Shown: positions 35,668 to 44,891, counted from the first letter of the stretch. The stretch: DNA of 64,000 nucleotides from JACKBC01 sp041391125 (GCA_041391125.1 JAWKON010000014.1:1-64000); one strand, 5' to 3'. Numbers and translations: made by a program. Notes: generated by a model from the sequence alone, not told the origin.

Positions 35668-37185
35668 TTGGGCGTAGCCGGCTACCTCGGCGCGAATACA
35701 TTTGCCCAATCCACAAATGACGAGGCCGCCTCAACTGAACAGGCTGCTGCGGTTGCCATCTCGGAATCCGCCGCCATCATTGTGGATGCAGCGGTTGTGC
35801 CTGTTCGTGAGGCCGATTTGAGCATGGCGACCAGCGGCATTGTCAAAACCGTGCTGGTGGCGGAAGGGGACTATGTGCAGGCGGGGCAGCCGCTGGTGCA
35901 CCTTAACGATGAGCGGCTGCAAGCGGCGCTGGCGCAGGCCCAGGCCAACTTGACCAACGCGCAGGCCAATCTGGCAGAGCTGTTGGCTCCGCCCCGAACG
36001 GCCGAGATTGCCAAATATGAAGCCAATATCACCTCGGCGCAGACGGCTTTGCAGGACATTTTGGATGGCGCCGGCCGCGCTGAAATCGCCGCCAAAGAGG
36101 CTGACCTGGCCAATGCCGAAGCCGAGATGCGCCAGGCCCAGTCCGATTATGATGAGGTTTCGTGGCGTTCGGACATTGCCATGCTGGATGAAGCGCTGGC
36201 TTTAGAGAAAGCCACCAACAACTATAACGCCGCTAAGGCCGCCCTGGACGATCTGCTGGCCGCAGCCGAGGCGGGCGACATTGCCAGCGCCAATGCCAAT
36301 ATTGTGGCCGCCCAGGCCGATTTGGATCTGCTGCTGGCGGGCAGCGAAGCGGAGACCATCGCCGCCGCCCGCGCCACCGTGGTCGCCAACGAGGCCAGCG
36401 TGCGCGACGCCCAGGCTGCGCTTGATGAAGCCACGCTGGTTGCGCCCTTCGCCGGCGTTGTGGCTGCCGTCAATGTAGAAGTGGGTGAGCAGGTCGCCAC
36501 GGGGACAGTTGTGGTGCAAGTGGCCGACACATCGGCGTGGCGCATTGAGACCGAGGATTTGACCGAATTGGATGTGGTCAACGTGGCCAGGGGCGATGCC
36601 GCCGAAATTCGCTTTGACGCGATTGATGATGCCATTTTGAGCGGCGTGGTCAAAAATATCAAACCGCTGGGGGAGAACAATCAGGGTGACATTACCTACA
36701 CAGTGCTGATTGAACTGCACGAGCAGGATGCACGACTGCGCTGGAACATGAGCGCCGAGGCCAATATTACAATGGACGAAACGGGGCGCGCGGCCGCCGT
36801 CAATCAAGCTCCACAGGTCAACGTAGCCGTTGATTCGATGGCGACATTGACCCCCCCGGTGCTGACTGTGGGTGATTTGCGGGCGAGGATTGTAGATGCT
36901 GATACCGGCCACGCCGTTGCGTCCAACATTGCTGCTGCGTCCAATGCCACAGTTACCGTCAACGGCTCCCGCCTGAACGTGCGCCAAGAACCGAATGCCA
37001 GCACCGCCATTGTGGATTCATTGGGTGATGGCAGCCGCATCCAAGTATTAACCCAGAATGCAGATGGAAGCTGGCTCCAGGTGGCGTTGGGCAATGATAG
37101 AACAGGATGGGTTTCTGCTGATTTTGTTTTGCTGGATGCGCCACACGTTAATTTGGCAGTGGCTGAGATAGACCGAGGTCTGTAA
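35668..37185 (+). CDS. HlyD/MacA-family membrane fusion protein with SH3b domain
   Basis: Periplasmic/envelope adaptor of the ABC exporter. The frame naturally begins at the ATG at 35626 (AGGAGACAACCT before it; MKQLT), but an in-frame TAG at 35641-35643 interrupts it. From the TTG at 35668 the frame is open for 505 residues. Order: partial signal anchor (GVAGYLGANTFA), lipoyl half (GIVKTVLVAEGDYVQAGQPL), a long alanine-rich coiled coil (35900-36420), the second lipoyl half (LVAPFAGVVAAVNVEVGEQV), a beta-barrel (DAAEIRFDAIDD) and a C-terminal bacterial SH3 domain (SRLNVRQEPNASTAIVDSLG). The SH3b addition is unusual for MacA-like proteins. The nonsense codon may be a sequence error. Confidence 0.85.
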   Translation: MGVAGYLGANTFAQSTNDEAASTEQAAAVAISESAAIIVDAAVVPVREADLSMATSGIVKTVLVAEGDYVQAGQPLVHLNDERLQAALAQAQANLTNAQANLAELLAPPRTAEIAKYEANITSAQTALQDILDGAGRAEIAAKEADLANAEAEMRQAQSDYDEVSWRSDIAMLDEALALEKATNNYNAAKAALDDLLAAAEAGDIASANANIVAAQADLDLLLAGSEAETIAAARATVVANEASVRDAQAALDEATLVAPFAGVVAAVNVEVGEQVATGTVVVQVADTSAWRIETEDLTELDVVNVARGDAAEIRFDAIDDAILSGVVKNIKPLGENNQGDITYTVLIELHEQDARLRWNMSAEANITMDETGRAAAVNQAPQVNVAVDSMATLTPPVLTVGDLRARIVDADTGHAVASNIAAASNATVTVNGSRLNVRQEPNASTAIVDSLGDGSRIQVLTQNADGSWLQVALGNDRTGWVSADFVLLDAPHVNLAVAEIDRGL

Positions 37186-37200
37186 TCAGAATAATTTGAT

Positions 37201-37256
37201 AAACAGCGCAATCAAAATGGCGGGTCTTCTAACCCGCCATTTTGATTGCGCTGTTT
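37201..37256. terminator. Bidirectional terminator
   Basis: A perfect 25-bp stem (37201-37225 and 37232-37256) with a CTTCTA loop and AAA/TTT at the ends. It lies exactly between the convergent adaptor and HIT genes, and the minus-strand stop of the HIT gene touches it. Confidence 0.9.
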
Positions 37257-37608
37257 AATGTTGTGGCACCATGCGCCCTAAGCGCCGTCCGCCCAGCAGA
37301 TGCATATGCAGGTGATAAACCTCTTGCCCACCGTGTTCGTTGCAGTTGACGATGAGCCGGTAGCCACCCTCAGCAATGCCTTCCGCTTTGGCAATTTGCG
37401 CCGCCGCCGTGAAGAGCCGCCCCAGCGCCAATTCGTCTTCCATCGTCACCTCGGCAGCGGTGGGGATGAGCTTATTGGTCACCAGCAAAATGTGGGTGGG
37501 CGCCTGCGGATTGATGTCGCGGAATGCCGTCACCAGTTCATCCTGGTATACAACATCCGCCGGGATCTCGCGGCGGATGATTTTGCTGAAGATGGTTTCT
37601 GCGGCCAT
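37255..37608 (-). CDS. HIT family protein (HINT-like nucleotide hydrolase)
   Basis: Protein of 117 residues, typical for HINT. It starts ETIFSKIIRREIPADVVYQD, with FRDINPQAPTHILLV in the middle and the HIT active-site triad YHLHMHLLGGRRLG near the C-terminus. HINT proteins hydrolyse adenosine phosphoramidates. The start at 37608 has CCAGGAG upstream; longer upstream frames run into an inverted repeat. It is a single gene. Confidence 0.95.
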   Translation of the reverse strand: MAAETIFSKIIRREIPADVVYQDELVTAFRDINPQAPTHILLVTNKLIPTAAEVTMEDELALGRLFTAAAQIAKAEGIAEGGYRLIVNCNEHGGQEVYHLHMHLLGGRRLGRMVPQH

Positions 37609-37638
37609 GTTAATTCTCCTGGGATATTTAAGGTGGAA

Positions 37639-37709
37639 AGTGTAAAGTTGAAGGTGGAAGGTGGAAGGTGGAAGATAGCTATTCACATTCCACTTTCAAC
37701 TTTACACCG
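37639..37709. repeat. Inverted repeat upstream of the HIT gene
   Basis: GTGTAAAGTTGAAGGTGGAA and TTCCACTTTCAACTTTACAC face each other, with extra GGTGGAA tandem units between. It separates the HIT gene from the membrane regulator gene. Confidence 0.65.
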
Positions 37710-37718
37710 TTATGCAGT

Positions 37719-39287
37719 TTATTCGCGGCTGCGCCACCACAAGAGGGTGAAACCCAATGTGCAAAGTGCGGCAATGATCTGTGCATACCAGAGCAGACTA
37801 CCGGCATTCACGCGGCTGTCGACTGGTGCATTAAGGGACCTCTGTACAGCGGGCTGCACTTCAGATGGCGCTTCGGCGACAATGGGCGCCGGTTCCTCTG
37901 CGGCGGCAGGTGCTGCTTCTGCCGCTGGCGGCTGCTCGATTGACGCGGGGGCGGGTGCTTGGGCTACGCTATCTGCGCCGTCTTCTTCAACGGCGTCTTC
38001 TTCAGCGGCGTCTTCTTCAGCGGCGTCTTCAGCGGCGGGCGCTGCCAGCGGGCTGTCTGCGGCGGCGTACGCTTCGGTATTCTCCACGGCTTCTTCCTCA
38101 GCCACTGCCATATCCGCTGCTTCTTCGTCATCTGCGACCGGCGCCGCTTCTTCAACTGTTTCTGCATCCGCGACCGATGCATCTGCGCTTGCGGCGCCAA
38201 TGGCACTTTCGCCCGCAGTCGACGGTACGGCTGGGGCCAGGTCCAATTCGGCGGACTGACCGGCTGCTGGCGGCGGCGCGTCCGCTTGGGCTATGCTCAT
38301 GGCCGCGAGCGGTGCTTCTTGTTCAGAAATAACGCTGGATGCCGTGACCATTTCAGTGACCACTGCTGCGCCACCCACTCCTATCTCTGCGGCTGCTGTG
38401 GCTTGTGGGAAAGGGGTGGCTGTCGGCTGGGCCGCTATGCGCTGCTGGGGCGCCGCTTCGGGCGCTATGGCCTGATTCGCCTCTGTACCGAGCGCAGACT
38501 GCTTGGCCGCGGCGGGCGGCGCCGCTTCTTCAGAACTCGCCTGTGCATTCTCCAAATTGGTGTCTTCGGTGGCGGCGTCATTCGCATTGCTGTCTTGCGC
38601 AACAACTGCGGATTGGAGCGCCACTGCGGGCGCGTCTGCGGATTGGGCTGCCGGCTCACTGGCCGGTTCGGCAGCCGATGCGGCAAGCGGGGCCTGGCCA
38701 TTAGCGGACTGCACCGGCATGGATTCAGGGGTGGTTTCCGCTGCTGCCGCCTGGTTAGCCACACTGACAATCTGTGTCAGCGTGGCCAGCGGTTGCGTGC
38801 TGGCGATGGCTGGGCCTGGATAGGCATTGGACGTGACGCCGGTACGCGCCAGCTCAATGCTCTGTAAATTGGGCAGGGCGAAATTTGCGCCCACCAGCAT
38901 GAGAAAGACCAGCGCCGCGCCGGCCGCGGCATTACGCAAAAACAGATTGCCGCCTTGAAACAGCGATTGCCAAAAGCCACCAAACCCGGCGCTTACCGGT
39001 TCAGCCACCGGCTGGGCGCGTCTGTTGGGAGCCACCATGGGGGGGGCTCTACGTGGCCCGGGCGCCGCGACGGCTTCGAGCGTCAACGCAAAAGAGCGGG
39101 GCGCCGCCAGCTCCGGCAGGTGCTTGAGCAGATGCACCGTGTGGCGCAGCGATTCCAGGCGCCAGGCCACGCCGGGGTCTGCGGCCACCGCGGCCTCCAC
39201 CTGGCGCCGTTCATCCTCGGTTACGGCGTTATCAATATAGGCGGACAGCAGTTCGTCCGTAATGTGAGGATTTGTAGATGATGCCAT
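37719..39287 (-). CDS. Membrane regulator of ECF sigma factor (anti-sigma-like) with low-complexity ectodomain
   Basis: Protein of 522 residues encoded directly after the sigma factor, the usual place of an anti-sigma factor. The N-terminal cytoplasmic part (TDELLSAYIDNAVTEDERRQ) matches the anti-sigma ASD/zinc-finger family layout, but the HxxxCxxC zinc site is missing. A membrane helix follows at ~117-140 (AAAGAALVFLMLVGANFALP). About 340 residues of Ala/Glu/Pro/Gln-rich low-complexity sequence lie outside (for example AAEEDAAEEDAVEEDG). A second membrane helix lies at ~496-518 (YAQIIAALCTLGFTLLWW). The ectodomain could be a stalk or a cleavable sensor. The start at 39287 is chosen by family alignment; its ribosome site is weak. 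Confidence 0.75.
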   Translation of the reverse strand: MASSTNPHITDELLSAYIDNAVTEDERRQVEAAVAADPGVAWRLESLRHTVHLLKHLPELAAPRSFALTLEAVAAPGPRRAPPMVAPNRRAQPVAEPVSAGFGGFWQSLFQGGNLFLRNAAAGAALVFLMLVGANFALPNLQSIELARTGVTSNAYPGPAIASTQPLATLTQIVSVANQAAAAETTPESMPVQSANGQAPLAASAAEPASEPAAQSADAPAVALQSAVVAQDSNANDAATEDTNLENAQASSEEAAPPAAAKQSALGTEANQAIAPEAAPQQRIAAQPTATPFPQATAAAEIGVGGAAVVTEMVTASSVISEQEAPLAAMSIAQADAPPPAAGQSAELDLAPAVPSTAGESAIGAASADASVADAETVEEAAPVADDEEAADMAVAEEEAVENTEAYAAADSPLAAPAAEDAAEEDAAEEDAVEEDGADSVAQAPAPASIEQPPAAEAAPAAAEEPAPIVAEAPSEVQPAVQRSLNAPVDSRVNAGSLLWYAQIIAALCTLGFTLLWWRSRE

Positions 39288-39344
39288 GATTCCATTGATG
39301 ACTAAATCAGGGTTTATTGGATTGATCCAAAATATTGGTTTGGT

Positions 39345-39416
39345 ATCTATTATTGCTGTATTGCTTATTGCTGTATTGTTGTTTGATATACAGCAATAAG
39401 CAATACAGCAATAGAT
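39345..39416. repeat. AT-rich inverted repeat between sigma factor and its regulator
   Basis: Arms of about 30 bases are built from repeats of TTGCTGTATTGCTTATTGC and its complement, around TGTTGTTTGAT. They form a stable hairpin in the 142-base gap of the sigma/regulator unit, which could lower regulator expression relative to sigma. Confidence 0.7.
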
Positions 39417-39429
39417 AATGCCCAGATCT

Positions 39430-40026
39430 TCACTCAACCTCTTCTGTAGGACGGAATGCGGTGGGCAATAGTTCCGGTTGGCGATAGAGATGGTTGCGCA
39501 GCTTGGCGCGGCCTCGGCTGATGCGTGATTTGACAGTGCCGATGGGCATCTGCGTAATCTCGGCGATTTCTTCATAGGCATAGCCATGCACATCGCACAA
39601 AATCAGCACCAGGCGTTGATCGGGGGGCAGCGATTGGATGCCGCGCTCGATGGCGCGATTGAGCTCCATGCGTTCGGCATGTTGTTCGGGGCTTTCGGAC
39701 GCATCGAGCATCTGCTGGGCATACTCTTGTTCAACGGGCAGATTGTCCAAACTTTCGGCAGCGCGGCGCTGGCGGCTGCGCAGCACGTCGTAACACGTAT
39801 TGGTCACAATGCGCAGGAGCCAAGCCTTAAAATTGCCGCCCTGAAAGGTGTGCAGCGCCCGAAATGCCTTGATGAAACTATCTTGCACCGCGTCCGCCGC
39901 GGCGTCTGCATCTTGCAACATGCGGTAGGCAACACTAAACGCCAGCCCCTGATAGTGCAGGACCAGCTGATTAAAAGGCTCAATTTCGCCCGCCAGTGAG
40001 CGCTGAATCAGAACGCTTTCATTCAT
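39430..40026 (-). CDS. ECF RNA polymerase sigma factor
   Basis: Sigma-70 family ECF factor of 198 residues. Region 2 spans SLAGEIEPFNQLVLHYQGLA to ADAVQDSFIKAFRALHTFQG, with the RNA-polymerase and -10 contacts NFKAWLLRIVTNTCYDVLR. Region 4 is LPPDQRLVLILCDVHGYAYE plus IAEITQMPIGTVKSRISRGR. The layout is that of SigW/RpoE-type factors controlled by a membrane partner, encoded here just downstream. The start at 40026 is by family length, and no strong ribosome site is visible. Targets are unknown; an envelope-stress role is the common one. Confidence 0.93.
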   Translation of the reverse strand: MNESVLIQRSLAGEIEPFNQLVLHYQGLAFSVAYRMLQDADAAADAVQDSFIKAFRALHTFQGGNFKAWLLRIVTNTCYDVLRSRQRRAAESLDNLPVEQEYAQQMLDASESPEQHAERMELNRAIERGIQSLPPDQRLVLILCDVHGYAYEEIAEITQMPIGTVKSRISRGRAKLRNHLYRQPELLPTAFRPTEEVE

Positions 40027-40135
40027 AGAGAAATAGCAAGAGAATCGCACATGGATCGGACAGTTGTCTCACTTGGATATGTCTCAATAATTAACACAAT
40101 CCTAGTTCTTTTGCACAATCAGGGTGACATGCCAT

Positions 40136-40164
40136 TTGACGATTAGCCCTTCGGTCTGTATACT
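40136..40164 (+). promoter_or_regulatory. Promoter of tRNA-Leu
   Basis: TTGACG (40136-40141), exactly 17 bases, then TATACT (40159-40164). It is a near-consensus vegetative promoter, with transcription expected to begin about 38 bases before the tRNA. Confidence 0.8.
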
Positions 40165-40208
40165 GGTGAATCGCACTTGCGTTTGCAAGTCGAGTCGAGA
40201 AAGAACAG

Positions 40209-40295
<87 letters not shown>

Positions 40296-40575
40296 GGTAT
40301 TATACCTGGCTCTGTCATAAATGAAAATGTGTCTTCTGGTTAGATTGTGGCTGTTTTGAGAACTTCTGGCTACAATAGTGCTACATGTTGCACTTAACAT
40401 GGAGTCAATGTCGCTTAGTTAAGAAAATATCCTGTCAAAGTAACCAGTTTTCAGTGCTCAGTTTTCAGTGTGTGTTTCGAGACTGGCTACTGGAGACTAA
40501 TAACTGCTAACTTGACAACTGCTGGCTTAATGACATTGCACATGGAGTTTTCAATAAAGCACCCAGCTTTCTATT
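40296..40575. other. Gene-free stretch with a short direct repeat
   Basis: It holds a direct repeat CAGTTTTCAGTG (40445-40456 and 40459-40470) and AT-rich sequence leading to the lipoprotein gene. I see no RNA gene or clear promoter. Confidence 0.5.
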
Positions 40576-42048
40576 ATGTCTATAAAATGTACTTCTGAAG
40601 GACGTACTAAAGAACGGTCATATCACAACTTCCCTCAGCTTTGCTCATTCCCTCTTTTCGCATTTGTCAGCCCTCCCTCTCGGTTGAGCCACCGCTCCGG
40701 CACATCTTATTTGTGGCTGTGCATTCTGGCGTTCTGTTTGAGCGCGCTTGCATTAGCTGGCTGTGGACCGGAAAACAGTGCGTCGAATCAAGACGAGAAT
40801 GTGGCGGCTACGCAGCAGATTGCCCTTGAATTCGCCGCTTCACAGAACGTGAACCTGGCGCAGGCGCAGCTCGATGCTTTGGGGGTGGCCAATGTGAATC
40901 AGTGGCTGCTTTACGTCACCGAAACCAACATTTCCAGCGGCCAGGACCCGGCTGTGACCGATGCACTAGTGCGCCTATCCAATGCGATTGGATTGCAATC
41001 CGCCAGCATCAATCAATATGCCGCGCAGCACAATATATTGGGAGCAGCCAATGCATTGGTGGACGCCGCCAATCAGCCCGCCGATACGCAAGCACAGGCA
41101 AACGACAGCGCCATTGTTGCCACCGCGCCGGCCATTTTGACCCAGCCGGATACAGCCAACGCGCCTGTCGCCGAAGCCAATTCCGATACGCAAAGTGAAG
41201 CAGTGGCGGTTGCGGATACGCCGACCAGCGAGCCAATTGCCGAAGCGGTGGTGGAAGAGCCTACGGCGACCGTCGCGCCCAGTCCGGCTGTCGCGGCCAT
41301 AAGTCCGCTCAATGTGCGCAATGGCCCCGGCCTGGCTTATTTAATTGTGGCAGCCATGCAGGCGGGCGAAACGGCTGACGTGATTGGCAAGAATGCGGCG
41401 GGTGATTGGTGGCAGGTTTCGTTATCAAATGGTCAAACGGGTTGGGTCTTTGGCCAACTGGTGACAACGCAGGGCGATATGAACAGCGTGGCGCTCATCA
41501 CCGACATTCCGGAGCCGCCCACGCCGGAGCCCGTGGCAGTAGCGTCCACGCCAGAACCAGCGCCGCCCGCAGAAGCGCCGCCTCCGGCGCCGAGCGGCCC
41601 CGATTTCAGGATGATCGAAAGGCGGCTGTGGAGCGTCACTGAAAACGGCGGTCGCATGGATGGGCCGTCGGTGATCTGTGGCGAAAAGCGGGAATTGGTT
41701 GTACACGTACTGGATGCGGCGGGGAACCCGCTCAATGGTGTAGCCGTTCAAGTAGTTTATGGGAATAAAGAGATTTATGTAACGGGTTCTCAAGGCAAAG
41801 GCGATGGTGTCTCCACATTTGTGTTGGGCGATGGTCAGGATGTCAAAGTGGTGAAGGATGTAGACGGTCGTGAAGTTTCCAGCGATGTGGCTACGGGGCT
41901 TTCCACCAAACCATACGCGATTGCTTTTCCAGACCTGATCGCCGCCGGCTTCTGTACAGATGATGCTAGTTGCCAAAAAAATATTGTCGACGTGTATGCA
42001 TGTGGCGGCCATTACAGTTGGACCGTGAAATTTCAGCGCAACTATTAA
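40576..42048 (+). CDS. SH3b-domain lipoprotein of unknown function
   Basis: Protein of 490 residues. A hydrophobic segment ends in a lipobox (LAFCLSALALAGC, Cys about 63). The long basic leader before it suggests the true start may lie further downstream, but no better ATG with a ribosome site was seen. The mature part has a helical region (AATQQIALEFAASQNVNLAQ), a Pro/Thr/Ala-rich linker, a bacterial SH3 domain (ISPLNVRNGPGLAYLIVAAM to GQTGWVFGQLV) and a second Pro-rich linker. It ends in a ~130-residue beta domain beginning IERRLWSVTENGGRMDG with VVHVLDAAGNPLNGVAVQVV. That last domain resembles the C-terminus of the next protein. It is probably surface-exposed and co-expressed with the nucleotide-binding-domain protein 116 bases downstream. 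Confidence 0.8.
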   Translation: MSIKCTSEGRTKERSYHNFPQLCSFPLFAFVSPPSRLSHRSGTSYLWLCILAFCLSALALAGCGPENSASNQDENVAATQQIALEFAASQNVNLAQAQLDALGVANVNQWLLYVTETNISSGQDPAVTDALVRLSNAIGLQSASINQYAAQHNILGAANALVDAANQPADTQAQANDSAIVATAPAILTQPDTANAPVAEANSDTQSEAVAVADTPTSEPIAEAVVEEPTATVAPSPAVAAISPLNVRNGPGLAYLIVAAMQAGETADVIGKNAAGDWWQVSLSNGQTGWVFGQLVTTQGDMNSVALITDIPEPPTPEPVAVASTPEPAPPAEAPPPAPSGPDFRMIERRLWSVTENGGRMDGPSVICGEKRELVVHVLDAAGNPLNGVAVQVVYGNKEIYVTGSQGKGDGVSTFVLGDGQDVKVVKDVDGREVSSDVATGLSTKPYAIAFPDLIAAGFCTDDASCQKNIVDVYACGGHYSWTVKFQRNY

Positions 42049-42164
42049 CCTCACCCCCCACCCCTTTCCTGAAAGAAAAGGGGAGACAAGCCTCCCGCCT
42101 GACGGTGGAAGGCCGGAGTGGGAGTCTTCATCGCACCCAGACCCCTCTTATGGAGGAAATAACT

Positions 42165-44888
42165 GTGGATAGAAATCTAATTAAGTTTGCACCGCTCTTT
42201 ATGGGGCTGTCCGAACAAGATCAGCGCACGTTAACCGATAATTTTACAGAGGGGCGTCTAGCCGCGGGCGAAGCGCTTTTTCGCGCCGGCGAACAGAGCG
42301 ACGCCCTCTATTTGTTGGGCCAAGGATTTGCCCGCCTAACTTCCCAAAGCGGGCAATCGCTGGCCACGTTGGGGCCGGGCAGCGTCTTGGGCGAAGCCAG
42401 CCTTTTCCGCAACATCCCCCAAGATGTTACCGCCACCGCCGTGGCCGATATTGAATATTGGCGGCTCACCGATCAAAAGCTGCGCGCCATTGTGTTGGAA
42501 CACCCCTCCATCGGCATTACCCTGAGCAACAACTTTGGCGACATGCTGGCCCAAATGGAGGATTATCTGGTGCAGCGCCTAAGTGGCGCCGAGGAATTGG
42601 GAGACCTACCGCATAATACGCTACAGGCGCTGGCTAGCAAATTGCAGGCCGTTGAACTGGTGCAAAATCAGCCGCTCTATACCGCTGGTGACGAGCCGCC
42701 GGGGCTGTTCTTGATTGAAAAAGGCGCCATCGAGTTACGCCCAGAACCTGGCTCTGATGAACGAGCACAGGTTGTGCGCTCGGGCGCACTGCTGGGCGTG
42801 CTGCCGCTGTTGACCAATAAGCCATCTTCTCATGATGCCGTGGCGCTGGAACTTTCCATGCTGTGGGGCATTCCCACCGATCAATTTCAAACGCTGAGCA
42901 ACCAGCACCGCGGATTGCGGCGCAGTTTGGGACGTAAGGTACGCGCCCGCCTAGGCAAGGCCGATCAGGCCAAAGCCGTAGCGCGTCTGGCCGAAATGCC
43001 GATTTTTGCCGAGTTGACGCCCGATGTTTTACGCGCCATCGCCCAGCGCATGACGCTCCAATATACCTCCGCCGGCGAGCGCGTTTATCGCATGGGCGAA
43101 AGCGGCGACTCGCTCTACCTGATTGAAAATGGCGAAATTGAGCTGACGGCCGAAAATGCCAGCGGCGTCATCGAAGAGTTGGCGCGTATTAGTTCGGGCG
43201 GCTTCTTTGGCGAGATGAGCATTTTTACCGGTCAAACGCGTACCGAAGACGCCACCGCCACTCGCCACACCAATTTATGGGTGCTCGACAAGTCCGAGCT
43301 GGATGCGCTGGCCGCGCAACGCCCCGAAATCAGCGCCGCGCTTAGCCAGGGCTTGGCGGCGCGCTTGGCCGCCGAACAGAACGAGGATGAGCAGCGCTTC
43401 CGCCACTTTGAGCTGTTCGAAAGCCTGACCAATGAGGAATTGGTGCAGATTGTGCCCTATCTGCACCCCACGCGTTTTGGGGCCGGCGAGCAGATTTTCC
43501 GCGCCAGCGGTTCTAGCGACAGCCTCTATCTGATTGAGCGCGGCGAGGTGCGGGTGCAAACTTTCAATGGCGGCAGTTGGCTGCTGGGACCGGGCGAGTC
43601 ATTTGGCGAGCGCGCCCTGCTCACCAACCAGCCCCACAGCGCCAGCGTCTCGGCGGAAACAGATGTAGATCTGTGGGCGCTAAGCAAAAATGATTTTAAT
43701 AATCTGGTCAACCAACATCCCGGTTTGGCCATCAATCTAACCCGCATTTTGGGCCAACGGCTGGCTGAATCCAATGCCTATACGCCACAGTCCATGTCTG
43801 CGGCGGGCGGGGCGTTCGGCTCCGCGCAGCAGATGCGTTCCGCGCAAGGGGCGCCCTATGGCAGCCCTTATGGCGCCCCCGCTGGTGAAGCCCAATATCA
43901 ATATTACGAAGATCCAAATTATCAAGACGGGGCCCCCATCACGGCGGCGCAGCGCCGCCGCGCCGCCGCTGCACAACAGATGTCGCGTGGGGGGCAGCGC
44001 ATGGGGTTTGGGGCCTGGTTCCGCAATTTGAGCGGCATGGCTAAACTGCGGCTGGCGGTTATTATTTTGCTGCTCATCTGGGTGCTGGGTATTGCGGCGC
44101 CTTCTGCACTCATGGCGCTGATTCGGGGCGCCCGTACAGTATCCGATGCGTTCCTGCCCACTTCATCCTCGGGTGCGCTGGCTGCGGTCTATTCGTTGGG
44201 CAGTTGGGAAGTCGCTGCCCAGGATCAGGAAAGCGCCCGCGCCATCGCGCTGGCCGACCGCATGGCGCCGCCCACCGCCACCTATACGCCGCTGCCCACG
44301 CAGACGCCGCCGGCCACTAGCACGCCATTGGCCACCAACACGCCGCTGCCCACCAACACGCCCAGCGCGCCTGCCTTTGTGCAGGGCTATATCAATGTGG
44401 GCCAACAGGCGGAAGTTGCCGCTGCCGCCGCTGCGCCAGCAGAACAGCAGGTACAGGCCGCCGCGTTGGCGCCCCGCGCCTGGGATCCGCGATTGGATCG
44501 CTTGGGCGTGCGCGTGGAAGAGGCCAATGTGCCCTCTGGGCAGCCCTACTGGCGCTTGATCGAAGCCATGTGGTGGGATGAAAAAGAGGCGGGCGGCAAG
44601 CATCACATTTATGTGGAAGTGTTGGATGAAAACGGCAGCCGCGTCGTCGGCCAACCCGTTACTGTTAAATGGGGCGACGGCCAATACGACGGCGCCACTG
44701 AAGACAAAGCCTATCCAGATTACGGCTTCAACTATCAGATGTACGCGGCCGGCAACGCCTACGATGTGATCGTCAACGGGCTGCCCAGCGACAAACTGGT
44801 GGGCGCCGGCATGGGCGATTTGGACCGCCCCCGCTATGGCATTCACACCGCCTTCCGCCTAATCTATCAGCGCACTATCAAACCGTAA
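42165..44888 (+). CDS. Membrane protein with four cyclic-nucleotide-binding-like domains and an extracellular beta domain
   Basis: Protein of 907 residues from the GTG at 42165 (GGAGGAAATAACT before it; the ATG at 42150 is an alternative). Four tandem cNMP-binding-type beta barrels occupy about residues 1-120, 145-265, 272-400 and 411-537. Each starts with a PLF/PIF/ELF helix and has the DxLYLL/SLYLIE strand. Phosphate-cassette comparison: domain 3 has GEMSIFTGQTRTEDATA with the ligand-binding Arg; domain 4 (GERALLTNQPHSASVSA) has His; domain 1 (GEASLFRNIPQDVTATA) has Gln; domain 2 lacks Glu and Arg. A Gly/Ala/Gln-rich linker, one membrane helix (~627-651, AVIILLLIWVLGIAAPSALM), a Thr/Pro-rich stalk and a C-terminal beta domain (YVEVLDENGSRVVGQPVTVK) follow. 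Sensors inside and the beta domain outside is the likely topology. Confidence 0.85.
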   Translation: MDRNLIKFAPLFMGLSEQDQRTLTDNFTEGRLAAGEALFRAGEQSDALYLLGQGFARLTSQSGQSLATLGPGSVLGEASLFRNIPQDVTATAVADIEYWRLTDQKLRAIVLEHPSIGITLSNNFGDMLAQMEDYLVQRLSGAEELGDLPHNTLQALASKLQAVELVQNQPLYTAGDEPPGLFLIEKGAIELRPEPGSDERAQVVRSGALLGVLPLLTNKPSSHDAVALELSMLWGIPTDQFQTLSNQHRGLRRSLGRKVRARLGKADQAKAVARLAEMPIFAELTPDVLRAIAQRMTLQYTSAGERVYRMGESGDSLYLIENGEIELTAENASGVIEELARISSGGFFGEMSIFTGQTRTEDATATRHTNLWVLDKSELDALAAQRPEISAALSQGLAARLAAEQNEDEQRFRHFELFESLTNEELVQIVPYLHPTRFGAGEQIFRASGSSDSLYLIERGEVRVQTFNGGSWLLGPGESFGERALLTNQPHSASVSAETDVDLWALSKNDFNNLVNQHPGLAINLTRILGQRLAESNAYTPQSMSAAGGAFGSAQQMRSAQGAPYGSPYGAPAGEAQYQYYEDPNYQDGAPITAAQRRRAAAAQQMSRGGQRMGFGAWFRNLSGMAKLRLAVIILLLIWVLGIAAPSALMALIRGARTVSDAFLPTSSSGALAAVYSLGSWEVAAQDQESARAIALADRMAPPTATYTPLPTQTPPATSTPLATNTPLPTNTPSAPAFVQGYINVGQQAEVAAAAAAPAEQQVQAAALAPRAWDPRLDRLGVRVEEANVPSGQPYWRLIEAMWWDEKEAGGKHHIYVEVLDENGSRVVGQPVTVKWGDGQYDGATEDKAYPDYGFNYQMYAAGNAYDVIVNGLPSDKLVGAGMGDLDRPRYGIHTAFRLIYQRTIKP

Positions 44889-44891
44889 ATA

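Noticed and set aside
36202..36987. Minus-strand open frame opposite the exporter adaptor
   Set aside because: It is antisense to the coiled-coil and lipoyl regions of a well-supported gene and has no family similarity.
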